From assembly GCA_947472795.1 (NCBI GenBank), contig CANJBL010000001.1:372001-436000 (forward strand): 64,000 nucleotides of DNA, read 5' to 3'. Position 1 is the stretch's first letter. Every line of letters starts with the position of its first letter. Below, one piece after another: positions 27,730 to 36,938 of the stretch. The notes below the pieces were generated by a model that had not been told where the DNA came from, did not search any database, and was given only the letters and a program-made list of their open reading frames with translations. Origin of the DNA: Fidelibacterota bacterium. GTDB lineage: Bacteria; Pseudomonadota; Alphaproteobacteria; Rhodospirillales; Rhodospirillaceae. The position numbers were made by a program, and so were the translations under genes.

Positions 27730-29400
27730 ATGGCCGACAGAGCGCCCGCCCGTACCTGGAAGCAGTCCTTCGCGGTTTATCTCGAACGCCGCGCGGTGGT
27801 GATGCTGGGTCTGGGCTTTGCCTCGGGCCTGCCCTTCTGGCTGATCTTTGACACATTGTCGGCATGGCTGCGCACCGTCGGCCTGTCGCTGAACGTCATC
27901 GCCTTTTTCAGCCTCGCCACGCTGGCCTATGCCTTCAAATTCCTCTGGGCGCCCCTTGTCGACCGCACGGCTTTGCCGGGGCTTACCCGCCTGTTAGGCC
28001 ACCGGCGCTCGTGGATGCTGGTCTCCCAAGGTCTCATCATGGTGGGTCTTGTGCTCATCGCGGTGACGGACCCCGTGGCGCACCTTTCGGTGACAGCAGC
28101 TCTTGCGGTCCTCACCGGCTTTTCAGGCGCGACGCAAGATATCGTCATGGATGCTTGGCGCATCGAAGTAGCCGATCAAAGCGAGCAGGGTGTGATGCTG
28201 GCCTCCTACCAGTGGGGCCATCGCATCGCTTACATCACCGCCGGTGCGGCCCCTCTATTCCTGGCCGACGCCTTTAACTGGTCGGTCTCCTATTTCACCA
28301 TGGCGGCCTTTATGGGCATCGGAGCGCTCGCGGTGCTCTGCGCGCCGCGCGAACAGGCGCACATCATCCGGCCCATCCCGCGCGTGGCGGGCGCAGCCAA
28401 CCCATGGGCGGAGCGGGCCGAGTGGGCGGTGCGCCTTGTGATCCTGATTGTTGGCGCGTTGATCCTGGGCTCGGGGCTCTCGGCGCAGGTAGCACTCATC
28501 GCGTCGTGGCTGCCGGCGGAGACGGGCGATGCCTTGCGAGCAGCGTGGGCGTCGCGGCCTGGCGGGGTGTTTCTTCAATTCGGCGCCGTGGTGGTGGGTT
28601 TCGCGCTCGTGATTGCTTGCGCATGGCCGTTGCCCGGTAAGCCGACACAACCCGGGTATTTCCTCTCGCATGTTTTCGGCGAGCCTATCGGCGATTTCTT
28701 CCAGCGCTTTGGCCGCACGGCAGTGCTGATCATTTCGGTGATCTGCCTCTACCGCCTCTCGGAATTCGTGCTCAACATCATGAACCCGTTTTATCTCGAT
28801 CTCGGGTTCTCGCTCACCCAGATCGCAGAGGTGCGTAAAATCTACGGCGTCATTCTCTCGCTCATCGGCATTTTCGCCGGCGGTTATGCCGTGATGCGGT
28901 TGGGTGTGAAACGCGCGTTGCTGGTGGGCGCCATCATCGCGCCCTTGAGCAACCTCATGTTCGCCTGGCTTGCCACGCAAGGGCCCAGTGTTTCCGCGCT
29001 CATCCTGACACTCGGGGTGAACAACATCTGCCAGAGCTTCGCCGGGACGTGTTTACTCGCCTATATGTCGAGCCTGACCAGCATCGGTTTTACAGCCACA
29101 CAGTACGCGTTGTTCTCATCACTTTATGCGCTGCCCGATAAGCTGATCGCCACACAATCGGGGCGCATTGTCGATGCCGCCGCACAGTCGGCGGCGAGCG
29201 GCGGATGGATGGCGCCCTTCACGGCGTTCTTCCGCAATCTTGATCCGGGTGCGCTTGTAGCCGGGGCGAGCCGCACGGGCGTGGCGGCGGAGGCTCTGGG
29301 TGCGGGCTACTTCGCCTTCTTCATCTATACGGCGGTGATTGGCCTTGCGGCCTTGCCCTTTGCGGTGATGGTGGTGCGCAAACAGCAGTCGGCTATTTAG
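27730..29400 (+). CDS. ampG: AmpG-like muropeptide permease (MFS)
   Basis: This 556-residue inner-membrane protein of the major facilitator superfamily has about 14 predicted TM helices. The N-terminus has the AmpG-type signature MLGLGFASGLPFWLIFDTLS (split MLGLGFASGLPFW, LIFDTLS), FKFLWAPLVDR and GATQDIVMDAWRIE. AmpG imports GlcNAc-anhydromuropeptides for cell-wall recycling, which fits with the mltA gene at 0.7 kb. It is longer than E. coli AmpG (about 490 residues) because of an extended central loop. No amidase or NagZ gene is adjacent. Confidence 0.88.
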   Translation: MADRAPARTWKQSFAVYLERRAVVMLGLGFASGLPFWLIFDTLSAWLRTVGLSLNVIAFFSLATLAYAFKFLWAPLVDRTALPGLTRLLGHRRSWMLVSQGLIMVGLVLIAVTDPVAHLSVTAALAVLTGFSGATQDIVMDAWRIEVADQSEQGVMLASYQWGHRIAYITAGAAPLFLADAFNWSVSYFTMAAFMGIGALAVLCAPREQAHIIRPIPRVAGAANPWAERAEWAVRLVILIVGALILGSGLSAQVALIASWLPAETGDALRAAWASRPGGVFLQFGAVVVGFALVIACAWPLPGKPTQPGYFLSHVFGEPIGDFFQRFGRTAVLIISVICLYRLSEFVLNIMNPFYLDLGFSLTQIAEVRKIYGVILSLIGIFAGGYAVMRLGVKRALLVGAIIAPLSNLMFAWLATQGPSVSALILTLGVNNICQSFAGTCLLAYMSSLTSIGFTATQYALFSSLYALPDKLIATQSGRIVDAAAQSAASGGWMAPFTAFFRNLDPGALVAGASRTGVAAEALGAGYFAFFIYTAVIGLAALPFAVMVVRKQQSAI

Positions 29401-29452
29401 CGCGCGATTGCTTTTATTGAAGCGTGATCGCGCTCTAAAGTTTTGATTGGTC

Positions 29453-29495
29453 GCATTTTGAGCGGGAAACCGAAGGCCACTTTTCCCTAAAATGC
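29453..29495. repeat. Intergenic inverted repeat between ampG and phoR
   Basis: GCATTTT (29453-29459) plus GGGAAA (29464-29469) pair with TTTCCC (29482-29487) plus AAAATGC (29489-29495). The element sits between converging stop codons. Its sequence resembles dispersed palindromes often seen between alphaproteobacterial genes. It may serve as a two-way terminator. Confidence 0.5.
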
Positions 29496-29496
29496 T

Positions 29497-30918
29497 CTAA
29501 GCGGCTTTCGCTTCCGGCATGATGGGCAGATACACCGTAAACGTGGCGCCCTTGCCCATATCGCTGTCGATAATGAGCGCGCCGCGGTGGCGGTTGGTGA
29601 TGTGCTTGACGATGGCAAGCCCCAAGCCCGTTCCGCCCAACTCACGCGAGCGGGCGTTATCGACGCGGTAGAAACGTTCAGTCAGGCGCGGGATGTGTTC
29701 GCGGGCAATGCCTTCGCCGTAATCGCGAACGGAGATCTTGAGGCAGGGTCCACGGCCCGGCATGGAGGGTGGGCGGCTGGCGGTGATCTCGGCTGTCACG
29801 TCGACGCGCCCCTGCGCACCACCATATTTCACCGCGTTGCTGACCAGATTGTAGAACACCTGGCCAAGCTCGTTGGCGTCACCCAAAGCCGTAGGCAAGT
29901 TAGTGGGCACTACGAGCGAGAGGTTCGTGCGCCGCTCCTTGATCTGCCGATCGAGAAGCTCAACCGTATTGCGCAACACCAGTTCCAGATCCACGGCCCC
30001 GGTGGGGCGCGTGTGTTCGTGCAGCTCGATGCGCGAGAGCGACAGAAGATCGTCGATCAGGCGCGTCATACGGTTGGCTTGTTTCAACATGATGTCGAGA
30101 AATTGCATACGGGCGTCGGCGTCATCTTTGGCGGGACCTTGCAGGGTCTCGATGAACCCCAGCACACTGGCCAAGGGCGTGCGCAGTTCGTGGCTGGCGT
30201 TGGCGACGAAATCGGCGCGCATGCGATCCATCTTCAGGCGCTCGGTCTGATCGTGCAGGGCGACAATAAGCGTGGTGCCGTCCCGCGCCGTGATGGCCAG
30301 TGGCACAATGAGGGCACCGAAGGTGTGCTCGACGGGAGCCGGCAGGGTGAACTGGGCTTCGGCCTTGCGGTTCTGGGCCAGGGCAAAGTCGGCCGCCTCC
30401 AGCACTTTGGGGTCGCGGATAACGCCCGCAAGATCGCGCCCCATGAGGCCCGTGGCGTTGCGGCCTAAGTCGAAGAGTGTGCGCGCGGCGGCATTGGCGC
30501 TGACAATGCGCCGGCGCTTATCCAGGAGGAAGAAGGGATCAGGCAGGCTGTCGAGTATATCCTGACGCGACTGGGCCAGGGCGTCGGCATCGTCACGCCG
30601 CTCGTTCCAGAGTTTGCGCAAGGCCATGAGCCCGCTCAAGAGCCGCTGGGCCGTGGCCGAAGTGTAGAGCGAGGGCGGCGGCGTCTCCGGATTGACGAGC
30701 AGGTCTTCGGCGTAGCGGATGATGCGGTCGAAGTCCGCGAGGCGTGTGAATACCAGCACCGCCATCAGCACGAAAACGAGGGCGCACGCCACGACCGCCG
30801 CCGTCCAGCTCAGGCGCCCGGTGAGCGCCAGACCCATAAGCACGACCCATGCCGGCAGGCATGGGCCGATGGCCCAAGCCATCAATCGGCGGAAAGAAAC
30901 GCTGGTAAATCCGCCCAT
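29497..30918 (-). CDS. phoR: PhoR-like sensor histidine kinase
   Basis: This 473-residue membrane kinase has two N-terminal TM helices (about 12-60), a PAS domain (about 130-235), a HisKA domain with phospho-acceptor His in ASHELRTPLASVLGFIE, and a HATPase domain with N-box NLVSNAVKYG, G1 VRDYGEGI and G2 GTGLGLAIVKH. The layout matches PhoR of the phosphate regulon. No phoB or pst genes are in the window, so the phosphate assignment rests on similarity alone. It begins 25 bases after the maeB stop on the same strand. Confidence 0.8.
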   Translation of the reverse strand: MGGFTSVSFRRLMAWAIGPCLPAWVVLMGLALTGRLSWTAAVVACALVFVLMAVLVFTRLADFDRIIRYAEDLLVNPETPPPSLYTSATAQRLLSGLMALRKLWNERRDDADALAQSRQDILDSLPDPFFLLDKRRRIVSANAAARTLFDLGRNATGLMGRDLAGVIRDPKVLEAADFALAQNRKAEAQFTLPAPVEHTFGALIVPLAITARDGTTLIVALHDQTERLKMDRMRADFVANASHELRTPLASVLGFIETLQGPAKDDADARMQFLDIMLKQANRMTRLIDDLLSLSRIELHEHTRPTGAVDLELVLRNTVELLDRQIKERRTNLSLVVPTNLPTALGDANELGQVFYNLVSNAVKYGGAQGRVDVTAEITASRPPSMPGRGPCLKISVRDYGEGIAREHIPRLTERFYRVDNARSRELGGTGLGLAIVKHITNRHRGALIIDSDMGKGATFTVYLPIMPEAKAA

Positions 30919-30943
30919 CGGATATTTGTTCAGTTCGCCCTAT

Positions 30944-33295
30944 TCAGTTTTTGTGTCGCTCGCTGGCGTGGGCGGCCATGAGGGCCATCTGCACCAGATC
31001 GGACACATTGGCATCCATACCAACAATCTGCACCGGTTTATCAAGCCCCATCAACATGGGGCCGATAGATGTCACAGCACCGAAACGTTGCACGAGGCCC
31101 GTGGAGATATCGGCCGCATGTAAACCGGGCATGACCAGCACATTGGCCGGACCCGTCAGGCGGCAGAAGGGATAGATGCGGTTGAGGTCGGGATCGAGGG
31201 CGACGTCCACCCCCATCTCGCCGTCGAATTCAAAGTCGAGCGCCGGCTTCTGGGCTTCCAGGATGCGCACGGCCTCGCGCATGGTGCCTGCCACCATGCC
31301 CGGCGGGTTGCCGAAGTTGGAATAGGATAGCAGCGCCACTTTCGGCTCGTGGCCCAGGCGGCGCACGGCGGCGGCGCTGGCCATGGCGATATGCGCCACT
31401 TCATCGGCAGTGGGCCGCTCGTGCACGGCCGTATCGGCGATGAACAGCGTGCGGCCGCGCTCGACGAGCATGGTCAGGCCGAAGACCGGGCTGTCTTTCT
31501 TGGCGTCGATGACTTTCAGCACGTCGCTCAGGGCTGAGTGATAGTTGCGCGTCAGCCCTGTGATCATGGTGTCGGCGTGGCCCATGGCCACCATGCAAGA
31601 GGCGAAGATATTGCGGTCTTGGCTCACCATGCGCTCGCAATCGCGCTGCAAGTGACCCTGGCGCTGCAGGCGTTTGTAGAGGAACTCGGCATAGGCGGCG
31701 AGTTCCTTGGATTCGCGCGCATTGGTGATGGTGACGCCTTCCAAATCCTCGGGCCTGATGGCCAGCTCGACCAGCATCTGTTCCACCTTGCGCCGGCGCG
31801 CAACGAGAACAGCCTTGCCGTAGCCGGAATTGCGGTAGGCAATGGCCGCGCGAATGCTCCGTTCTTCTTCGCCTTCGGCGAAGACCGCCGTGCGGGGGCT
31901 GCGCGCCACTTCGGTCGAGATGGATTGCAGCGTGGCCACCGTAGGATCGCGCCGGGCCGCCAATTGCCGGCGGTAAGCGTCCATGTCGGCGATGGGCTTG
32001 CGCGCCACGCCGGAATCCATGGCGGCCTGGGCGACGGCGGGCGGCACGGTGGAGATCAGGCGCGGATCGAAGGGTACCGGGATGATGTATTCCCGGCCGT
32101 AACGCAGGCGGCGGCCCGAGTACGCAGCAGCCACTTCGTCGGGCACGTTCTCGCGGGCGAGCGCGGCGAGAGCTTTGGCGGCGGCGATCTTCATCTCTTC
32201 GTTGATGGTGCGCGCGCGCACGTCCAGCGCGCCGCGGAAGATGAAGGGGAAACCCAGCACGTTGTTGACCTGGTTGTCGTAGTCGGAGCGGCCCGTGGCG
32301 GTGATGGCATCGTCGCGCACCTCGGCCACTTCCTCCGGCGTGATTTCAGGGTCCGGGTTGGCCATGGCGAAGATGATGGGGTTCTTGGCCATGCTCCTGA
32401 CCATCTCGCGGGTCACGGCGCCCTTCACCGAAAGGCCCAGGAACACGTCGGCGCCTTCTATAGCCTCGGCGAGCGTGCGGGCCTTGGTGTTGACGGCGTG
32501 GGCGGACTTCCACTGGTTCATGCCTTCGGTGCGGCCCTGATAGATCACGCCCTTGGAGTCAGCCATGATGGCGTTCTCGGGACGCACGCCCAGCGCCTTG
32601 GCCAGTTCCAGGCAGGAGATGGCAGCAGCTCCGGCGCCGTTCAGCACCAGCTTGATATCGGACATTTTGCGGCCCGTGAGGTCGCACGCATTGATGAGGC
32701 CGGCGGCGGTGATGATGGCCGTGCCGTGCTGATCATCATGGAAGACCGGAATATCCATCAGTTCACGCAAGCGGCTTTCAATGATGAAGCACTCGGGCGC
32801 CTTGATGTCCTCAAGGTTGATGCCGCCGAAACTGGGGCCTAAGAAGCGCACGCAGTTGATGAACTCATCAACGTCGCGGGTGTCGACTTCGATGTCGATG
32901 CAATCCACGTCGGCGAAGCGCTTGAAGAGCACGGCCTTGCCTTCCATGACCGGCTTGGAGGCCAGCGCCCCGAGGTCACCGAGGCCCAGGACGGCGGTGC
33001 CGTTGGAGATGACAGCTACCATGTTGCCGCGCGTGGTGTAGTCGTAGGCGGTGTCGGGATCGCGGGCGATCTCAAGACAGGGGGCGGCCACACCCGGCGA
33101 ATAGGCCAGGGACAGGTCGTGCTGCGTGGTCAGCGGTTTGGTGGCGACGATTTCGAGTTTGCCGGGGCGGCCTTGCAGGTGAAACTGCAGAGACTCCTGG
33201 TCGAAGTTGCGGCGAGCGGCGGGGCGGGCTTTCTTTGAATCTGGTTTCTTTCCGTTGGATGTCTTTTCGGTCTCGCCGTTATCAGTTTTATTCAT
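30944..33295 (-). CDS. maeB: NADP-dependent malic enzyme with phosphotransacetylase-like domain
   Basis: This 783-residue enzyme decarboxylates malate to pyruvate. The malic domain (about 30-170) starts with LSLAYSPGVAAPCLEIARDP; the NAD(P)-binding domain has LNGAGAAAISCLELAKALG. The C-terminal third (about 460-775) is the PTA-like domain, which is regulatory in two-domain MaeB enzymes and often responds to acetyl-CoA. CAGGACC precedes the ATG. Residue count is typical of the two-domain type. mutS is divergent upstream, with 255 bases between the starts. Confidence 0.95.
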   Translation of the reverse strand: MNKTDNGETEKTSNGKKPDSKKARPAARRNFDQESLQFHLQGRPGKLEIVATKPLTTQHDLSLAYSPGVAAPCLEIARDPDTAYDYTTRGNMVAVISNGTAVLGLGDLGALASKPVMEGKAVLFKRFADVDCIDIEVDTRDVDEFINCVRFLGPSFGGINLEDIKAPECFIIESRLRELMDIPVFHDDQHGTAIITAAGLINACDLTGRKMSDIKLVLNGAGAAAISCLELAKALGVRPENAIMADSKGVIYQGRTEGMNQWKSAHAVNTKARTLAEAIEGADVFLGLSVKGAVTREMVRSMAKNPIIFAMANPDPEITPEEVAEVRDDAITATGRSDYDNQVNNVLGFPFIFRGALDVRARTINEEMKIAAAKALAALARENVPDEVAAAYSGRRLRYGREYIIPVPFDPRLISTVPPAVAQAAMDSGVARKPIADMDAYRRQLAARRDPTVATLQSISTEVARSPRTAVFAEGEEERSIRAAIAYRNSGYGKAVLVARRRKVEQMLVELAIRPEDLEGVTITNARESKELAAYAEFLYKRLQRQGHLQRDCERMVSQDRNIFASCMVAMGHADTMITGLTRNYHSALSDVLKVIDAKKDSPVFGLTMLVERGRTLFIADTAVHERPTADEVAHIAMASAAAVRRLGHEPKVALLSYSNFGNPPGMVAGTMREAVRILEAQKPALDFEFDGEMGVDVALDPDLNRIYPFCRLTGPANVLVMPGLHAADISTGLVQRFGAVTSIGPMLMGLDKPVQIVGMDANVSDLVQMALMAAHASERHKN

Positions 33296-33551
33296 GGTCC
33301 TGTTGCCTTTTGTCCGGTGCGGGATGGGAGCCGCCTCCGAACGTTGCTGCCCCCCCGGGACAGCGCGGTGACATGGAAATTACTGAACTTTCACAAGCTT
33401 TTCCAAGCTTCTTCCACGGCTTTTTCCCAAGCCCGGGTTTTCCCCCGTCCCACTTCCTCTGGCCTTGGCCAACCCTCTCCCGCACCCGCGACCGGTAGTA
33501 TAGTGTCCCGGCTCAACGACACTTGGCTCAGGCTCAGCGGAAGAAAATTTC

Positions 33552-36374
33552 GTGCCGGATGAAACTGTAGATATTGGGTCGGGCACTTCTGCTGCACTGC
33601 AACCGGCAGAGAATGCCAGTCTTGGCGCATCGGGCCTGAGCTCATCGGCTCCGAGCGCATCGGTCCTCGCCGATGCCACGCCCATGATGGCGCAGTATCT
33701 CTCGGTGAAGGCCGGCTATCCCGACGCGCTGCTCTTCTATCGCATGGGCGATTTTTACGAGCTGTTCTTTGACGACGCGGTGAAGGCGTCCCAAGCGCTC
33801 GATATCGCGCTGACCAAACGTGGCCGCCACCAGGGCGAAGAGATCCCGATGTGCGGCGTGCCGGTGCACAGCCACGAAAATTATCTCTCTCGCCTGATCC
33901 GCCACGGCTTCAAGGTCGCGGTGTGCGAGCAGATGGAAGACCCGGCGGAAGCCAAGAAGCGCGGCTCCAAGTCGGTGGTGAAGCGCGATGTGGTCCGGCT
34001 CATCACACCCGGTACGCTGACCGAAGACGCGCTGTTGGATGCGCGCGCGCACAACTATCTCGCCGCCCTCGCGCAAGTGAAAAGCGATGCGTGCGGCGAA
34101 TTCGGCCTCGCCTGGTTGGATGTCTCCACCGGCGATTTCCACGTGCAGCCGCTGGCGCGCAAGGATTTAAGCGCGGCGCTGGCGCGTCTTGATCCCGGCG
34201 AACTTTTGATCTCTGAACGCGTACAGCAGGACGAGAGCCTCAAGGCGGCGCTGGATGACTGGAAGAGTATCACCAGCATTTTGCCCACGCCGCGTTTTGA
34301 CTCCGAGAATGCCCGCAAGCGGCTGGAGAAGATTTTCAGCGTTGGCACGTTGGATGCCTTTGGCATCTTCAGCCGCGCCGAAACCGCCGCCGCCGGCGTG
34401 CTGGTGGACTATGTGGAGCTGACGCAGAAGGGCAAGTTGCCGCGTCTTTCGCCGCCGCAGCGCCTGGCACAAGGCGCGGTCATGGAGATCGACGGCGCCA
34501 CGCGGCGCAATCTGGAAATCACGCAGACACTCTCCGGCGAAAAGCGCGGCAGTTTACTCGCTGTTCTCGACCGCACCGTGACGGGCGCAGGCGCGCGCTT
34601 GCTCGCTGCCCGCCTTGCAGCGCCCCTCACCGACTCTGCGCTCATCAATGCGCGTTTCGATGCCGTGGCATTTTTTGTGAATGCGGGCACAGCGCGCGAT
34701 CAGGTACGCGACGCTCTTGTCTCGTGCCCGGATATCGAACGTGCCCTGTCGCGCCTGACGCTGGGGCGTGGCGGCCCGCGCGACATTGCCAACATCCGTG
34801 ATGGCCTGAAGCAAGGCCCGGTCTTACGCGAGGCCGTGAACGAGCGCGCAAAAGGATTCCTGCCGCCGCCGCCGGATGTAATGCGGGACCTTGCTAACCT
34901 CGGGCATCACGACGTGCTGGTAGAGCGCCTTTCGCGGGCCTTAAGTGAAGAGTTGCCGCTCTTGGCGCGCGATGGTGGCTTCATTGCCAGCGGCTACAAT
35001 GCGGACCTCGATGAGCTGAAAGCCCTGCGTGATGAAAGCCGCAAATTGATCGCGGGCTTACAGGCCAAGTACGTCGAGATCAGCGGCGTGCCTGCGCTCA
35101 AGATCCGCCACAACAACGTGCTTGGTTACTATATCGAGACAGCGGCGAAGCCCGGCGAGAAGCTGATGGAAGATCTGCGCGGTGGTGGACCTGCCTCGAT
35201 CTTCATGCACCGCCAGAGCATGGCCAACGCCATGCGTTTCTCGACGGTGGAGCTGGGTGATCTGGAAGACCGCATCCGTTCCGCCGCCGACAAAGCATTG
35301 GCCCTCGAACTCGATCTCTTCGCCGATCTGGTGGCCGAAGTGCTCGCGCGCGCGACCGAAATCGCAACGGCCGCCGGCGCCATGGCGGCGCTGGATGTTG
35401 CGACGGCGCTCGCGTTCCTTGCCGTCGATTGCGACTATGTACGCCCGACGGTCGATCAAAGTCAGACGTTCCGCATCAGTGGTGGCCGCCATCCCGTGGT
35501 GGAGCGCGTATTGAAGGCGAGCGGCCAGTCGTTTGTCGCCAACGCTTGCGATCTTTCAGCGCAACCTCATGACGGCGGCGGGCGCCTTTGGCTTATCACC
35601 GGCCCCAACATGGCGGGCAAAAGTACCTTCCTGCGTCAGAACGCGTTGATCGCGCTCATGGCCCAGTGCGGCTCCTTCGTTCCGGCCACATCGGCGCACA
35701 TCGGGGTCATTGATCGGCTCTTCAGCCGCGTCGGTGCGGCCGATGATCTGGCGCGGGGGCGATCCACCTTCATGGTCGAGATGGTAGAGACGGCGGCCAT
35801 TCTCAATCAGGCGACCGCGCGCTCCTTCGTGATCCTGGATGAGATCGGACGCGGTACGGCCACCTTCGACGGCCTCTCCATTGCCTGGGCGGCGTTGGAA
35901 TATCTGCACGACGTCAACGGCTGCCGCGCGCTGTTCGCCACGCACTATCACGAACTGACGGCGCTGGCCGCCAAGCTGGCCCACCTTGCTCCGCACACCA
36001 TGCGCGTGAAGGAATGGCAGGACGACGTCATCTTCCTGCACGAAGTGGCGCCGGGAGCGGCCGACCGCTCCTATGGCATCCATGTGGGCCGGCTTGCAGG
36101 ACTACCCCAAGCGGTGGTGACCCGGGCTGAAGAGGTGCTCGCCATCCTCGAGAAGGGTGAGGCGGGCGGGGCGGCGGCACGCCTTGCCGACGACCTGCCG
36201 TTGTTCTCGGCCAAGTCCGCACGCCCGCGAACGAGTGCCTCACCCTCCGGCCCCTCGCCGATCGAAACCGCACTGACGGCTGTGACCCCGGATGCCTTGA
36301 GCCCCCGCGAAGCCCTTGAAACCCTTTATCGCCTGAAGGCGTTATTGCCCGCGGACGCCACGCCCAAATCTTAA
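33552..36374 (+). CDS. mutS: DNA mismatch repair protein MutS
   Basis: This 940-residue mismatch sensor is complete. The N-terminal mismatch-binding domain has [17 protein letters not shown], with the Phe-x-Glu in the MGDFYELF segment. Walker A is [13 protein letters not shown], followed by [19 protein letters not shown] and Walker [12 protein letters not shown], and the C-terminal DNA-clamp and MutL-interaction elements. The GTG at 33552 has GGAAG upstream; a start at the ATG at 33684 ([11 protein letters not shown]) would shorten it by 44 residues and is possible, since the first 44 residues are low-complexity Ser/Ala-rich. A hairpin at 36418-36437 may end the transcript. Confidence 0.97.
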   Translation: MPDETVDIGSGTSAALQPAENASLGASGLSSSAPSASVLADATPMMAQYLSVKAGYPDALLFYRMGDFYELFFDDAVKASQALDIALTKRGRHQGEEIPMCGVPVHSHENYLSRLIRHGFKVAVCEQMEDPAEAKKRGSKSVVKRDVVRLITPGTLTEDALLDARAHNYLAALAQVKSDACGEFGLAWLDVSTGDFHVQPLARKDLSAALARLDPGELLISERVQQDESLKAALDDWKSITSILPTPRFDSENARKRLEKIFSVGTLDAFGIFSRAETAAAGVLVDYVELTQKGKLPRLSPPQRLAQGAVMEIDGATRRNLEITQTLSGEKRGSLLAVLDRTVTGAGARLLAARLAAPLTDSALINARFDAVAFFVNAGTARDQVRDALVSCPDIERALSRLTLGRGGPRDIANIRDGLKQGPVLREAVNERAKGFLPPPPDVMRDLANLGHHDVLVERLSRALSEELPLLARDGGFIASGYNADLDELKALRDESRKLIAGLQAKYVEISGVPALKIRHNNVLGYYIETAAKPGEKLMEDLRGGGPASIFMHRQSMANAMRFSTVELGDLEDRIRSAADKALALELDLFADLVAEVLARATEIATAAGAMAALDVATALAFLAVDCDYVRPTVDQSQTFRISGGRHPVVERVLKASGQSFVANACDLSAQPHDGGGRLWLITGPNMAGKSTFLRQNALIALMAQCGSFVPATSAHIGVIDRLFSRVGAADDLARGRSTFMVEMVETAAILNQATARSFVILDEIGRGTATFDGLSIAWAALEYLHDVNGCRALFATHYHELTALAAKLAHLAPHTMRVKEWQDDVIFLHEVAPGAADRSYGIHVGRLAGLPQAVVTRAEEVLAILEKGEAGGAAARLADDLPLFSAKSARPRTSASPSGPSPIETALTAVTPDALSPREALETLYRLKALLPADATPKS

Positions 36375-36417
36375 CAGTCCGTCTTAACGACCCCACCTTA
36401 AAGACCTGGAGCGGCGT

Positions 36418-36437
36418 CAGGGGGCGCATAACCCCTG
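36418..36437 (+). terminator. Hairpin after mutS
   Basis: CAGGGG (36418-36423) pairs with CCCCTG (36432-36437) across an 8-base loop, 43 bases after the mutS stop. It is followed by mixed A/T sequence without a clean T-run. Confidence 0.35.
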
Positions 36438-36445
36438 GAATAATC

Positions 36446-36454
36446 TGTTATAAT
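36446..36454 (+). promoter_or_regulatory. Extended -10 promoter before the small membrane protein
   Basis: TGTTATAAT (36446-36454) matches the extended -10 consensus TGnTATAAT exactly. The -35 region is poor, which is usual for this promoter class. Transcription would begin near 36461, about 34 bases before the gene. Confidence 0.55.
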
Positions 36455-36494
36455 GGCTATCTGAGCTTGAGAGCGGTGGCTTTGAAGGTGGCCC

Positions 36495-36890
36495 ATGTTT
36501 GAGATCGATCCAGACAAACCGAACATTCCGGCGCTGGCGCGCATTCTGTCGGGCATGGGCATGCTGTGCCTGATCGGCAGCGCGGTCTCTCTCATGATGG
36601 CCTTCTCAAAATACAGTTGGATCAATGAGACCTACGCCATGATCGGTGCCGTGGCTGCGTTTCTGCTGGCGCTGCTGTTCGCCGGCCAAGCCAAGACGCT
36701 GGAATTACTCGCTGTGGTGAGTGCCCGGCTGAAATCGCGCTTTGCCATCGACAGCATGACCAACATGGCCTCCCCCAGCCCAACGACGTCATCAGTGCCC
36801 AAACCGGGTCTCATCACCCAGCCGGTGAAGGAGCGCGTCATCCACGTCTCCGACGAGCAGGCACGCCAGCAGGGTTTCAAGGTCCGCTAA
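36495..36890 (+). CDS. Small two-TM membrane protein
   Basis: This 131-residue protein has an ATG with GAAGGTGG just upstream. Two hydrophobic helices occur at about 16-36 and 45-64, followed by a short amphipathic part and a polar Ser/Thr/Pro-rich tail. I do not recognise a family. It has its own candidate extended -10 promoter, and glnD starts 48 bases downstream, so the two may be transcribed together. No function is assigned. Confidence 0.7.
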   Translation: MFEIDPDKPNIPALARILSGMGMLCLIGSAVSLMMAFSKYSWINETYAMIGAVAAFLLALLFAGQAKTLELLAVVSARLKSRFAIDSMTNMASPSPTTSSVPKPGLITQPVKERVIHVSDEQARQQGFKVR

Positions 36891-36938
36891 TTTTTCATAT
36901 CCATTCGTGCGTACTTTGATCTAGAGAGTCGTAACTCC

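Noticed and set aside
31538-32842. Open plus-strand frame of about 434 codons opposite maeB
   Set aside because: Shadow of the malic enzyme gene; no recognisable domains.
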